From an uncultured bacterium (lineage in GTDB: Bacteria; Bipolaricaulota; Bipolaricaulia; RBG-16-55-9; DRJF01): a DNA stretch of 51,332 nucleotides. Positions 33,301 to 40,673 of the stretch are shown one piece after another. The stretch is from the NCBI GenBank assembly GCA_913053845.1, contig CAJXGD010000012.1:1-51332 (forward strand), written 5' to 3'. The position numbers and the translations under genes are program-made. Within the stretch, counting starts at the first letter, position 1. Each line of letters begins with the position of its first letter. The notes under the pieces were generated by a model. The model searched no databases. It was not told the origin of the DNA and saw only the letters and a program-made list of their open reading frames with translations.

Positions 33301-36047
33301 TGGCTGGAGAAGATGTCCGCGGTGCTGTTTTGCAGCTCGACGCCGCTGCGACCATTGGAAGAGATTTGGCTGGCGGTCACCGCCACCTTGGAGCTGGAGG
33401 CGCCGATGCCGCGCCCGGCGTTCTGCTCGATCACGCTGTCGGAGATGTCGGCCGAGGAGCCGGCCAAGAGCACCCCGTCGTCGGGATGGCCGGAGATCAG
33501 GCTGGAGTCGCCGACGATCACCACCGAGGTCTGGGCGTTGATCCCCACGCCACCATTGTCGGTGATCTTGGTCGAAGAGATGTCAGCGGAAGAGTTGAGC
33601 AAACTGACCCCATCTTTGCCGTTCTTGGCGATCTGGGAGCCCACGATTGACGAGCGGCCCTGGCGGACCTCGCTCAGACCGAAGCCCTGGTTATCCAACA
33701 CCTGCGAGTTGCTCATATCGAGCAGCGAGTTGTCCAGGGCGATGCCGTCGTCGGGATGATTGGTGATCTGGCTATCGCTGATGGCCGCGGTGGAGTCGGT
33801 GGCCAGCACGCCTTTGGCCCCGTTGGCATTGATCAGCGTCTTGGAGATGTCGGCGGTGCTCTTCTCCAGCGAGATGCCATCTTTGCCGTTGCCGGAGATC
33901 TCTGAGCCGCCGGCGATAAGCTGCGAGTCGTTCTGGGCGCTGATTCCCCGGCCCTGGTTGGTCTTGATGGTGCTATCTTCGAGATCTCCGCTGGAGTTAT
34001 CCAGCGCCAGTCCGTCGCCGGGATGGCCGGAGATCAGGCTTTGCAAGGCGATGGTGACCGTGGATTTGCCGGAGGCGCTCACGCCATTGGTTCCATTGGT
34101 GCCGATCTGGGTGCTTTCAATCTTGGCGCTCGAGCCGTCAGTCAGGTTGACTCCGTTCTGGGCGTTATCAACGATCGTGCTCTGGGAAATATTAGCCGAG
34201 GCCTGATCGAGCGCCACACCGTCTTTGCCGTTGCCCGACACGCCGGAGCCGCTCAGCGTCAGCGAGGAGCCTTCGCGGGCGTTGATGCCCCAGCCCTGAT
34301 TGCTCGAGATCTGGCTCTGCTCGCTCAGGGTGGCCGTGCTCTTGGCCAACAGAGTTACTCCATCGTCGGGGTGCTTTTCGACGATCACCCCGGAGCCGGT
34401 CAGTTGGCTGGAGTGGGCCTCGATTCCCCGCAGGCCGTTGGCGCTGATCTGGGTGCCAGACAGGCTAGCCTCGGAGTCGGTCAGGAGCAGCCCGTCGGCC
34501 TGGTTTTGGGCGATCAGGCCACCGGTGACCGTGAGAGTGGAGCTGTCGCTGGCCTGAATCCCGTTGCCCCCATTCTGCTGCACCGTCGTCTGGCTCAGCT
34601 CGGCGCTGCTGGTGGTCAGGCTGATCCCCTGGCCCGGCTGGCCAGAGACCTGTGAGTTTTGCGAGTGCAACTGGGCGCTCTGGGCCACGATGCCGGATTG
34701 ACCGTTGTCGGTGATCTGGCTGTCCTTGATAGCGGCGCTGGCGTTCTCCAGCCGAATGCCGTCGGAGCCCTGACGGGTCACTGTGGAACCTGACAGCTCC
34801 AGCGAAGAGCTCTGCACCGCCAACACGCCGCGCCCGCCATTATCTTGAATCTGGCTGGCGGAGAAGCTGGCGGTCGAGGCCGCCTGCAGCACGATAGCGT
34901 CGCCGGGGTGGCCGGAGATTTGCGTGTCACTCACCGTAAGCTGGGAACTGGAGGCGCTGATCCCCAAACCCTGATTATCGGTTATTTGGGAGCCGGAGAT
35001 ATCGGCAGTTGAGCCAGACAGGGTGATCCCATCGTTCGGTTGGGCGAATATCTTAGTAGCGCTAATGTGAAGCTCTGAATTATTGGCCTCGATCCCGCTG
35101 CCGGCATTTTTGGTGATCGTCCCGTTCTTCAGGGTCAGCTTGGAGCCTGTGATCTGCACTGCGCCCTGGGGATGACCGGAGATGACCATACCATCGAGCG
35201 TCACTTGCGAGCCGGAGCTGATGGTCAGCCCCACGCCCTGATTATCGATGATCTTGGTCTGGGTGAATTGAGCTTGGCTATTCTCGAGAATCACCCCGTT
35301 GGTCTGCTGTTTAGTGATGACCGTATTGGCGACGGTCAGAGTGGCTGACTTGGCTTGCAGGCCGAAGCCCTGGTTGCCCTGGATTTGGCCTTGTTTCAGG
35401 TCAAGCGTTGAGTCCTCCACGATGATGCCATCACCGGGATTATTGGAGATGATGGCGCCGTTGATGCTGACCTGAGACTGTTTGCTGATCTTGATCCCGT
35501 CTATCCGCTGGCCCTCCTCCTTGGTCAGCGGGGCCGGAATGGTGATCTGGTTGATCTGGACTATCGAAGCGGCGATGGCCAGGCTCAGGCCGATATTCTT
35601 TTTAAGCTGAATCTTCTCCAGGGTGATCTGTTGACTGCCGTTGATCACGATCCCTCCGCCGGCCGGGACCGACTTCAGCGTAGTCAGATCAACTTGGGTG
35701 CCGGAGCTGATGATCAAGTTCTTCAGGGTGATCCGTTGGGAGCTATTCACGGTGATCGTCGGCTTGTCGCCGTTGGCCTGGATGATCACGCTGCCGGGGC
35801 GCTCCGCTCTGATGATCAGGTTGGTCTTGCGCTCGATGCGCAAGCTCTCGGTGTAGGTGCCCCGAGCGATGAGAATCTCATCACCGGAAAAAGCTCGATT
35901 GATCGCCTGCTGGATGCTGAGCGCATCGCCGGGCACGCGGATGGTCTTGGCTTGCGCGGCGCCGGCCAGCGCGGTCACCACTACTGCCACCGTCAGTAGG
36001 AGCACAATTAGGCCCCTTCGTCCCGTCCAAGGCCTTCTAACTCTCAT
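30375..36047 (-). CDS. Giant secreted right-handed beta-helix protein
   Basis: Protein of 1,890 residues. A signal peptide (about 1-33, ending AGAAQA) precedes a capping segment of the pectate-lyase/NosD type (IRVPGDALSIQQAINRAFSGDEILIARGTYTE). Then come roughly 75 coils of about 23 residues that make a very long parallel beta-helix. Turns alternate between ISGHP..DG.. and ..NG..GI, so the true unit is a coil pair of about 46-48 residues. Serine, asparagine and glycine dominate. No sortase, PEP-CTERM or outer-membrane anchor is visible; a short cysteine-containing tail (VACKGN ... RGRC) ends it. Such proteins bind or cleave polysaccharides or act as adhesins; no catalytic motif can be named. 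AGGGAGG precedes the ATG. Confidence 0.88.
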   Translation of the reverse strand: MRVRRPWTGRRGLIVLLLTVAVVVTALAGAAQAKTIRVPGDALSIQQAINRAFSGDEILIARGTYTESLRIERKTNLIIRAERPGSVIIQANGDKPTITVNSSQRITLKNLIISSGTQVDLTTLKSVPAGGGIVINGSQQITLEKIQLKKNIGLSLAIAASIVQINQITIPAPLTKEEGQRIDGIKISKQSQVSINGAIISNNPGDGIIVEDSTLDLKQGQIQGNQGFGLQAKSATLTVANTVITKQQTNGVILENSQAQFTQTKIIDNQGVGLTISSGSQVTLDGMVISGHPQGAVQITGSKLTLKNGTITKNAGSGIEANNSELHISATKIFAQPNDGITLSGSTADISGSQITDNQGLGISASSSQLTVSDTQISGHPGDAIVLQAASTASFSASQIQDNGGRGVLAVQSSSLELSGSTVTRQGSDGIRLENASAAIKDSQITDNGQSGIVAQSAQLHSQNSQVSGQPGQGISLTTSSAELSQTTVQQNGGNGIQASDSSTLTVTGGLIAQNQADGLLLTDSEASLSGTQISANGLRGIEAHSSQLTGSGVIVEKHPDDGVTLLAKSTATLSEQSQISSNQGWGINAREGSSLTLSGSGVSGNGKDGVALDQASANISQSTIVDNAQNGVNLTDGSSAKIESTQIGTNGTNGVSASGKSTVTIALQSLISGHPGDGLALDNSSGDLEDSTIKTNQGRGISAQNDSQLIAGGSEISGNGKDGISLEKSTADISKTLINANGAKGVLATDSTAAISDSQITNHPDDGIALDNSLLDMSNSQVLDNQGFGLSEVRQGRSSIVGSQIAKNGKDGVSLLNSSADISSTKITDNGGVGINAQTSVVIVGDSSLISGHPDDGVLLAGSSADISDSVIEQNAGRGIGASSSKVAVTASQISSNGRSGVELQNSTADIFSSQIVNNGDQGIHAFENSGLTLIDSLVSGHPDDGVKLENSSAEITTSTLEKNRGHGLSAEVSTVTISDSTINANGKDGLKLLNSTADLTTSRLTSNGAIGIEATSSTVEAQGTLVSGHPKQGISLLGSALEMKKSQIQNNQSQGLLARNSVGAISGGLISGNGGDGVALEHSSGELSGSQIKNNQGAGVRAELGKISLISSTVASNGSDGIDLKSAQAAVSDSQIQNNNGLGLSATERSRAVIADSQISGHPQGGLKLVDSSADLSNTQVVNNKASGIVAQNSAIKLLDGSQISGHPADGLLLDDSAARLENSQITDNQGLGINATDSIATAISSAITGNRAGGATLVNSKLDLESGKLEQNGQQGIVASQSSDVVLTGSSLSRNAQIGLSLKDSSAEIQGSTIEANGAQAIVAANSQVTMGQTSISGHPGDALALDGSVADLTEVSIKENQGQGIKAANRSTLSATGGSVTNNGQGGLLLTDSAADLSGTAVSDNQGVGIQVENSTLRSSNDALISGHPQEGILVKTGSVKLEQTTIKQNSAAGLRSEDGKLTLLGVEISGNGAQGLSLLRSSATFSKGTIKGNRSIGVQADERSRITLVSSSISGQPGDGIKLTGSSADLRDSQIQNNQKLGIEAQSATVTLSSTVISGQPQGGLLLTDSKADISTTKITQNGTIGLKAGQSTISLSDSEISGHAQEGILLEDSSLDVTGSQITNNGGAGISAQQATVGLGSSTISGNQGDGLTLRGSSADLLDQSKISANGGRGIDAQDSTVTVSNSEISQHPGDGLLLVNSPASLGNSRISANGGWGLRAQKSTAVRLLDTTISGNAQGGLQLDSAVASLRGSQIDKNQGLGLVITNRSALLMIDGRLSGNAGDGASLERSSASLRGVEVSGNSGNGITAVDRSALTVVKSSILNNLGDGIKLLQSLGSIRETQIKNNQEFGVSADAVSTVACKGNVITSNGTDLSDSLRGRC

Positions 36048-36117
36048 GGTAAACCTCCCTAATGAGATGGGGTCTTGTAGCGAGCTGCTTGGGCCACTCG
36101 CGCCGATATCTAAAATT

Positions 36118-36147
36118 ACTCTACCCTATGACCGAAGGGCCTGTCAA
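36118..36147 (-). promoter_or_regulatory. Promoter of the beta-helix/nuclease/two-component operon
   Basis: TTGACA (36142-36147) and TAGAGT (36118-36123) on the minus strand are 18 bases apart. The leader would be about 64 bases. It separates this unit from the upstream glycosylase/TPR genes. Confidence 0.55.
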
Positions 36148-36193
36148 ATCGGCCTTTTCCCTTCAGGGAGCCATAACTAGGCGCGTGAGTTAA

Positions 36194-36679
36194 TTAGCGC
36201 GATAACCAGAGGAATATTGCCAAGACGAAGGCCGCGGTGAGCGCCAAGCCCCAAAAGAGCATGCGGCGGGCGTAGCGGCGGGCGTAGCGCACCTGTTGGG
36301 GATTCAGCTTGATCCGTTCCGGATGCTGGCGGGCCAACTTATTGGCGCGGCGGCGCATCTTGATCGACTCGGCGATCCGCTTCTGCTGGCGATAGACCAC
36401 GCCCAAGTTGTGATGAGCGTTGATGTGCAGCGGATCGAGCGTGATCACCTTACGATAGACGTATTCGGCGTGCTCCAGCTTGCCTGCGTCATAATAGATG
36501 TTTCCCAGGCGATAGTATATCTGTGCCTTGTCTACGCCATGTTGTAGGGCATCGAGCAGCAGGCTGATGGCTTGATCGTAGTGGCCTTTGCGGCGCAGTT
36601 GCTCGCTGCGCTCCAGAGCGGCTGCTACCTGGTTGTGACGCTGTTCCAGGCTAAGCTCGCTCGGGATTACTGAGTTCAT
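36194..36679 (-). CDS. TPR protein with a C-terminal membrane anchor
   Basis: Protein of 161 residues with two to three tetratricopeptide repeats (about residues 27-115: AISLLLDALQHG, AQIYYRLGNIYYDAGKLEHAEYVYRKVITLDP, then NAHHNLGVVYRQQ). A very basic stretch and one C-terminal transmembrane helix (about 141-158, FWGLALTAAFVLAIFLWL) follow. It is a tail-anchored cytosolic scaffold for protein-protein contact. Its start overlaps the uracil-DNA glycosylase gene by 29 bases, so translation is coupled. No partner can be named. Confidence 0.8.
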   Translation of the reverse strand: MNSVIPSELSLEQRHNQVAAALERSEQLRRKGHYDQAISLLLDALQHGVDKAQIYYRLGNIYYDAGKLEHAEYVYRKVITLDPLHINAHHNLGVVYRQQKRIAESIKMRRRANKLARQHPERIKLNPQQVRYARRYARRMLFWGLALTAAFVLAIFLWLSR

Positions 36680-37292
36680 CGAGCCTCACCTTCAGGACCT
36701 TGACATCTTGCCAGGTCAGATATTTGGGGCTGCCCGGCTCGCGCGAGGCGTTGCGCAGCAGATAGCTGGGATGGAACATAGGGAATATCTCGATGCCCTC
36801 TTTCCAGGGGTAGAACTGACCGCGCAGCTTGGTGATCCCCTCGGTGGTCTTGAGAAAGAAGCGGGTAGGCACATTGCCCAAGGCCACGATAATCGCCGGC
36901 TTTAGCAGTTGAATCTTCCTGACCAGATAGGGCCAACAAGCTTCCATCTCGTCGCGCTGCGGCGCGCGATTGCCCGGCGGACGGCACATGACCATATTGG
37001 AGATATAGACACTCTCACGTGGGATTTGAGCCGCAGCCAAGATTTGATCGAGCAATTTCCCGGCACGCCCCACGAAGGGGCGGCCCTGCAAGTCCTCATT
37101 CTCGCCCGGTCCCTCGCCGAGGAAGAGCGCCTTGGACTGGTGGCTGCCCTCCCCGAAGACCACCTGGGTGCGGCCGGCGTGCAACCGGCAAAGCTGACAA
37201 CCGGCAGCCCGCTCTTGGAGCTGCTCCCAGTCCAGTTGGCTCAGCGCGTGACTAGGTCCTGCGCCGAACAGCGGCAATTCAGAGTCTGGCAT
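36651..37292 (-). CDS. Type 4 uracil-DNA glycosylase (iron-sulfur)
   Basis: Repair enzyme of 213 residues that removes uracil from DNA. Four cysteines for a 4Fe-4S cluster are C32, C35, C103 and C119. The GEGPGENEDLQGRPFVG motif begins at residue 59, where family 4 has a glutamate-containing GEAPG/GEGPG loop, and the HPSYLLR intercalation motif is at 174-180. Family 4 enzymes are common in thermophiles, which face faster cytosine deamination. Together with uvrB it is one of two repair genes here, in separate operons. It is cotranscribed with the TPR gene. Confidence 0.92.
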   Translation of the reverse strand: MPDSELPLFGAGPSHALSQLDWEQLQERAAGCQLCRLHAGRTQVVFGEGSHQSKALFLGEGPGENEDLQGRPFVGRAGKLLDQILAAAQIPRESVYISNMVMCRPPGNRAPQRDEMEACWPYLVRKIQLLKPAIIVALGNVPTRFFLKTTEGITKLRGQFYPWKEGIEIFPMFHPSYLLRNASREPGSPKYLTWQDVKVLKVRLDELSNPERA

Positions 37293-37358
37293 GATGTTAT
37301 TTTAAGACCCGGCGGCGCTCCGCTGCAAATGGCCGATTCAAACGCCAGACTCGCGCCT

Positions 37359-37706
37359 CTATTTATGCCTGATATTGATGCTGGTCTGCAGCGGAAGCCT
37401 CGCGCCCGGCACGGTCAGCCTGATGGTCATATCGAGCGGCCCACTGCCAGGTATGAGCAGACAGCTACCGCCGCCGGGGGATAGTTTGACCTGCGAGCTG
37501 AAGTAGCGGGTCAGGGGGGCGATTGCCGCCTGGCCCAGCTCGCTGCCCAAGTGTGCCTCCGAGAACTGGAACAGATCACCGGTATCTGGAGTGGTCGGGT
37601 TGCAGTTTACCGGGTTGACCATGAGCTGAGGAGCCAGCAGTAGGCCGGCGGCCCAAGCATAGGCCAGACGCAGCTCCGCCGTGCTGTCTGTTTGCGCTTT
37701 GGCCAA
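37359..37706 (-). CDS. Unrecognised hypothetical protein, possibly 5'-truncated
   Basis: A 115-codon frame from TTG 37706. The open frame extends upstream to about 37838 without a usable start, and that part (ELKLVCARRSDPTADFGCEALRKQAEQ) also looks coding, so the gene may have lost its 5' end. The C-terminal part is beta-rich (PLDMTIRLTVPGARLPLQTSINI) and contains two cysteines. No family is recognised and no ribosome site is seen. It is divergent from the RnfC-like gene, whose promoter overlaps its upstream end. Treat as tentative. Confidence 0.35.
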   Translation of the reverse strand: MAKAQTDSTAELRLAYAWAAGLLLAPQLMVNPVNCNPTTPDTGDLFQFSEAHLGSELGQAAIAPLTRYFSSQVKLSPGGGSCLLIPGSGPLDMTIRLTVPGARLPLQTSINIRHK

Positions 37707-37800
37707 GAAGGCTTGAGCATCGGCGCCCTGCTCTGCTTGCTTTCTCAGCGCCTCGCAGCCAAAGTCAGCGGTAGGATCGCTGCGCCGAGCGCAAACGAGC

Positions 37801-37830
37801 TTGAGTTCCTTCCGGAGCTTGCAGTATACT
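37801..37830 (+). promoter_or_regulatory. Promoter of the RnfC-like gene
   Basis: TTGAGT (37801-37806) and TATACT (37825-37830) are 18 bases apart, giving a leader of about 43 bases with GGGAG before the GTG start at 37880. Confidence 0.55.
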
Positions 37831-37879
37831 TGTTTCTACTGATCTCATCGTCAACAATCATCCGTGGAAGGGAGTTTAT

Positions 37880-38968
37880 GTGGGAAATCTGATTACCAGC
37901 AAAGCTGAAGAAGCCGTGCAGCTCTTTCGCGATCTGGGGTTGATCGGCGCAGGAGGGGCGGGCTTCCCCACCTATTTCAAATATTTGCACCCCACCCCGA
38001 TTCTGGCCGTCAACTGCGAGGAGGGCGAACCGGGCTACGAGGCCAATAAGATCTTGCTCGGCGAGCATGCCGACCAGTTCGCCCAGGTTTTCGAGGCGCT
38101 ACAGACGATCTTTGGCTTCAAGCGCATCGTCATCGGGGCCAAGGAGAAGGACCGCGCCCGGCTAGAGCCCCTGCAAAAATCTCATGGCTTCGAGATAGTT
38201 TTCACCCCCAGCCTCTACGGCATGGGCGAGGAGCACTGGCTGACCAAGGAGATCACCGGCATCGAGCTGCCCAAGAAGACATTGCCTTCGGCCGCCGGGG
38301 TCATCGTCAACAACGTTGAGACGGTCTACAATATGTACCAGGCGCTCTTCGAGCGTCAGCCGGTCATCCAAAAATATCTCAACATTCTCGGTGAGGTGCC
38401 CCAGCAGCGGGTGCTGCTGGCCCCGGTGGGGGCGCTGGTCATTGATCTGATCGCCCAGGTGGGGGTGGACACCTCCCGCTCGCACAACCTGCTAGTGATT
38501 GACGGCGGACCGCTGATGGGGGATTTGGCCGACCTGCGCGTCCACAGCATCATCAAGAAGACCAATGGTCTGTTAATCACGAACAAACTGCTCTATCAGG
38601 CCGATCAATCGCCGCTGCGCTCGCTGCCCGGCCAGGGGCCGCCCAACTGGGAGGACACTCTGCCGCAGGCGATGGAGAAGCTAGGGCTACAGCGCTATCT
38701 GAGCTGGCATCCCCGTCCGGAAGATGTGCTCGATGTGCGGGCCCAGACGCGGCGGGTGCGGCTGGCGCTCAATCAGGGAGTAGCGGCGGCCAAGCCCTCC
38801 CTGCCGATTGTCAAGACCGGCGACCGCGTAAAAGCGGGCGATCCCATTGCCAAGCCATTGGAAGGCGCGATCGGCGACTTCCGCAAGCTCTCGGTGGCCC
38901 TCCATGCCAGCATTGCCGGCGTGGTGAAGGCGGTCAGCGACCGTTACATTGATATTGAGGCCGAGTAG
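37880..38968 (+). CDS. RnfC/NuoF/PduS-like electron-transfer protein
   Basis: Protein of 362 residues. It contains the nucleotide/flavin-binding core shared by NuoF, RnfC and PduS (GLIGAGGAGFPTYFK near 20-34, then NCEEGEPGYEANK), an SLBB-like middle, and a C-terminal barrel-sandwich (TGDRVKAGDPIAKPL ... LHASIAGVVKAV) like RnfC. Compared with full RnfC or PduS it lacks the cysteine-rich ferredoxin domains, so electrons must pass to a separate partner. GTG 37880 follows GGGAG; an ATG two bases earlier is out of frame and stops at once. It stands alone between a hypothetical gene and cas6. A flavin-dependent NAD(P)H oxidoreductase role is inferred. Confidence 0.8.
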   Translation: MGNLITSKAEEAVQLFRDLGLIGAGGAGFPTYFKYLHPTPILAVNCEEGEPGYEANKILLGEHADQFAQVFEALQTIFGFKRIVIGAKEKDRARLEPLQKSHGFEIVFTPSLYGMGEEHWLTKEITGIELPKKTLPSAAGVIVNNVETVYNMYQALFERQPVIQKYLNILGEVPQQRVLLAPVGALVIDLIAQVGVDTSRSHNLLVIDGGPLMGDLADLRVHSIIKKTNGLLITNKLLYQADQSPLRSLPGQGPPNWEDTLPQAMEKLGLQRYLSWHPRPEDVLDVRAQTRRVRLALNQGVAAAKPSLPIVKTGDRVKAGDPIAKPLEGAIGDFRKLSVALHASIAGVVKAVSDRYIDIEAE

Positions 38969-38993
38969 CCGGAGGGCAAAGAGCAGGTAAAAC

Positions 38994-39014
38994 CAGCTTG
39001 GCGCGCGCAAGCTG
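38994..39014. promoter_or_regulatory. Inverted repeat upstream of cas6
   Basis: CAGCTTG and CAAGCTG flank seven bases of GCGCGCG, giving a perfect seven-base-arm repeat 31 bases before the cas6 start. The core TTGGCGC recurs in the palindrome region before cas10d (41668-41674), so it may be an operator for the WYL regulator. A terminator for the upstream gene is the alternative, but there is no T-run. Confidence 0.4.
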
Positions 39015-39045
39015 TGACGACAGTGCCTCTAGTCAGGAGGTGACG

Positions 39046-39798
39046 ATGCCTTTTGCCATAGTGGTCCAGGGCCAACTGTTGGGTGAAGCCGGCAAGATCA
39101 ATCCTGCGCAGCTTCATGGGGCTTTCTTCACCCTGCTGAGGGACCCGCAGTTGCGCCAAGAAGCGCATGAGATGTCCGGTCGCAAGGCTTTCACCCTCTC
39201 ACCGCTGACCGTATCCGGCACGGGAAGAGCCTGGTTCCGAGTCAGTTTCCTTGAGGATCATTTCTACGCTAACTTTGTGCAATACTTCCTGGAGAGCCGG
39301 GTTCCCCGGGTAAGCTTGGGTGCGGCAGAGTTGCATGTGGAGCGAGTCATCAGCTCGCCGGGGCGCTGGTCGGGCTACGCCAGCTATGATGAACTGTTGG
39401 CGAAGGCTCGCCCTGAGCGAGAGTTGACCTTGGAGTTCAGGAGTCCCACCGCCTTTCGTCAGGGTGATCTGGTCACACCCTTGCCGCTGCCCAAGTTGGT
39501 CTTTCAGAGCTACTTGCAACGCTGGGAGCAGTTCAGCCCGGTAGAGCTGCTGCCGGATCTGATCGAGCGGGCCGAGCGCGGGTTGGGCCTGGCGCGACAT
39601 AATATCCAAACGCGACCCTTCTTCGATGGACATGGGCTGGTGCCGGGCTTTGTGGGCCGAGTGACGTTTATGATCAAGGGGCTGGGCGATGAGCTTGCCC
39701 GGCAGCTCAACGCGTTGGCCGATTACGCTTTCTATGCCGGGACGGGGTGGAAGACGACGCACGGCATGGGGCTGACGCGGCGGCTGACCGGGCGCTGA
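39046..39798 (+). CDS. cas6: CRISPR RNA endonuclease Cas6
   Basis: Processing nuclease of 250 residues with two ferredoxin-like folds. The C-terminal glycine-rich loop GTGWKTTHGMGLTRR is the Cas6 hallmark that contacts the repeat RNA. An FHLHV-like strand (LHVERVISSPGRW) lies near residue 100, and the catalytic histidine cannot be fixed from sequence alone. AGGAGGTGACG before ATG 39046 sets the start. Cas6 should mature guide RNAs for the type I-D effector and perhaps also for the type III genes downstream, which have none of their own. Its last 17 codons and the following sequence are repeated at 40623-40746. Confidence 0.92.
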   Translation: MPFAIVVQGQLLGEAGKINPAQLHGAFFTLLRDPQLRQEAHEMSGRKAFTLSPLTVSGTGRAWFRVSFLEDHFYANFVQYFLESRVPRVSLGAAELHVERVISSPGRWSGYASYDELLAKARPERELTLEFRSPTAFRQGDLVTPLPLPKLVFQSYLQRWEQFSPVELLPDLIERAERGLGLARHNIQTRPFFDGHGLVPGFVGRVTFMIKGLGDELARQLNALADYAFYAGTGWKTTHGMGLTRRLTGR

Positions 39799-39871
39799 AA
39801 GAGGTGTGATCACGCTCCACAAGGGAAGTCGCAGCAGTTATCTGGCGATGGAGCGAGCGCTGGTGATGTTG
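39748..39871 (+). repeat. Long direct repeat, left copy (cas6 end plus regulator start)
   Basis: This 124-base stretch matches 40623-40746 without gaps and with 13 mismatches by my count. It holds the last 17 codons and stop of cas6, a 32-base linker, and what would be the first codons of the WYL-regulator gene (GTG 39806, then ...MERALVML). After 39871 the match ends and the VapBC module begins. The regulator start here is severed. Confidence 0.85.
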
Positions 39872-39903
39872 AGTGTCACTTGCGCATCAGTCCACTCTTG
39901 GTC

Positions 39904-39923
39904 TTACACATCACACTGTGTAA
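39904..39923. promoter_or_regulatory. Palindromic operator of the VapBC module
   Basis: TTACACA and TGTGTAA flank TCACAC, forming a perfect inverted repeat about 30 bases before the VapB start. It fits the binding site of a VapB-VapC autorepressor. Confidence 0.6.
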
Positions 39924-39952
39924 AATGGGAATATTATGAAGGAGGTCACGTC

Positions 39953-40159
39953 ATGCCAACGAATCTGGCTTTGGATGATCAATTGATCGAAGAGGCTCGC
40001 AGTATCGGCCGCCACAAGACCCAAAAGGCGGCGGTTACGGCTGCACTCGAAGAGTACGTTCGCCACCACAAGCAGCTTCAGATCCTAAAGCTGTTCGGTC
40101 AGATCGACTATGATCCTGAGTATGACTACAAGGCCGAACGCCGGCGGAGACGCGGGTGA
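39953..40159 (+). CDS. vapB: VapB-family antitoxin
   Basis: Antitoxin of 68 residues of the VapB type. It has an N-terminal DNA-binding ribbon-helix-helix (TNLALDDQLIEEARSIGRHKTQKAAVTAALEEYV) and a short C-terminal tail (LFGQIDYDPEYDYKAERRRRR) that blocks the toxin. GGAGG seven bases before ATG 39953 is the ribosome site. The frame is open from GTG 39806, inside the left direct repeat, but that extension is regulator sequence. It overlaps the toxin gene by four bases and lies inside the CRISPR locus. Confidence 0.9.
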   Translation: MPTNLALDDQLIEEARSIGRHKTQKAAVTAALEEYVRHHKQLQILKLFGQIDYDPEYDYKAERRRRRG

Positions 40160-40590
40160 AGGTCTTGGTGGACACACCTATCTGGTCGCTGGCTTTGCGC
40201 AGGAAGCCTCACCAGCTAAACGCCACGCAACAGCGGTTGGTGGAAGAGTTAGCGGAGTTGATCCGCGAGCGACGCGTCGCGCTGATCGGCCCTGTGCGGC
40301 AGGAGGTGCTCTCCGGCATCCAGGACGCACGAGCCTTTAACCGTTTGCGTCGGGCGCTGCGCACGTTTGAGGATGAGTCGATGGAGATGGTCGATTTCGA
40401 GGAAGCTGCGAAGGCCAACAATACCTGTCGCTCGGCGGGTGTGGCAGCATCCCCGATTGACCTGCTCATCTGTGCCGTGGCCGACCGCCTGGGCCTGGCT
40501 ATCTTCACCACCGACGCCGACTTTCAGCGCTACGCTAAGCATCTGTTGGTTCGGTTGCATGAACCGAGGGAACGCAAGACACAAACATGA
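40156..40590 (+). CDS. vapC: VapC PIN-domain toxin
   Basis: Ribonuclease toxin of 144 residues. PIN residues are intact: D6 in VLVDTPIW, E50 in RQEVLSG, D97 in SPIDLLICAVA and D115/D117 in FTTDADFQRYAK. VapC toxins cut initiator tRNA, other tRNAs or rRNA loops. The start is GTG 40156, overlapping vapB. Its stop TGA 40588-40590 sits in the sequence TGAAAGAGGTG, which also follows both cas6 ends, so recombination at this short homology could have placed the module here. It could guard the CRISPR locus against loss. Confidence 0.92.
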   Translation: MKVLVDTPIWSLALRRKPHQLNATQQRLVEELAELIRERRVALIGPVRQEVLSGIQDARAFNRLRRALRTFEDESMEMVDFEEAAKANNTCRSAGVAASPIDLLICAVADRLGLAIFTTDADFQRYAKHLLVRLHEPRERKTQT

Positions 40591-40673
40591 AAGAGGTGGA
40601 CCGGTTTTCGGTGGGCATGGGCTGGAAGACGACGCACGGCATGGGGCTGACGCGCCGACTGACCGGGCGCTGA
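40587..40673 (+). pseudogene. Second cas6 3' end
   Basis: A 28-codon frame whose ATG overlaps the vapC stop ends in GMGWKTTHGMGLTRRLTGR, the glycine-rich C-terminus of Cas6. The residues before it (DRFSVG) differ from those in the intact cas6 (ADYAFYAG), so this is the tail of a diverged second cas6 and not a fresh copy. Confidence 0.75.

Noticed and set aside
30490..35999. Many long plus-strand frames opposite the beta-helix gene
   Set aside because: They mirror the repetitive minus-strand codons, have no ribosome sites and show repeated GC-rich composition. They are shadows of the real gene.
39806..39952. A fused regulator-start/VapB protein from GTG 39806
   Set aside because: The extra part is the severed regulator start from the direct repeat, and VapB has its own GGAGG and operator.
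40587..40673. A short functional peptide gene overlapping the vapC stop
   Set aside because: Its product is just the C-terminal glycine loop of Cas6 and depends on repeat sequence, so it is a gene remnant.
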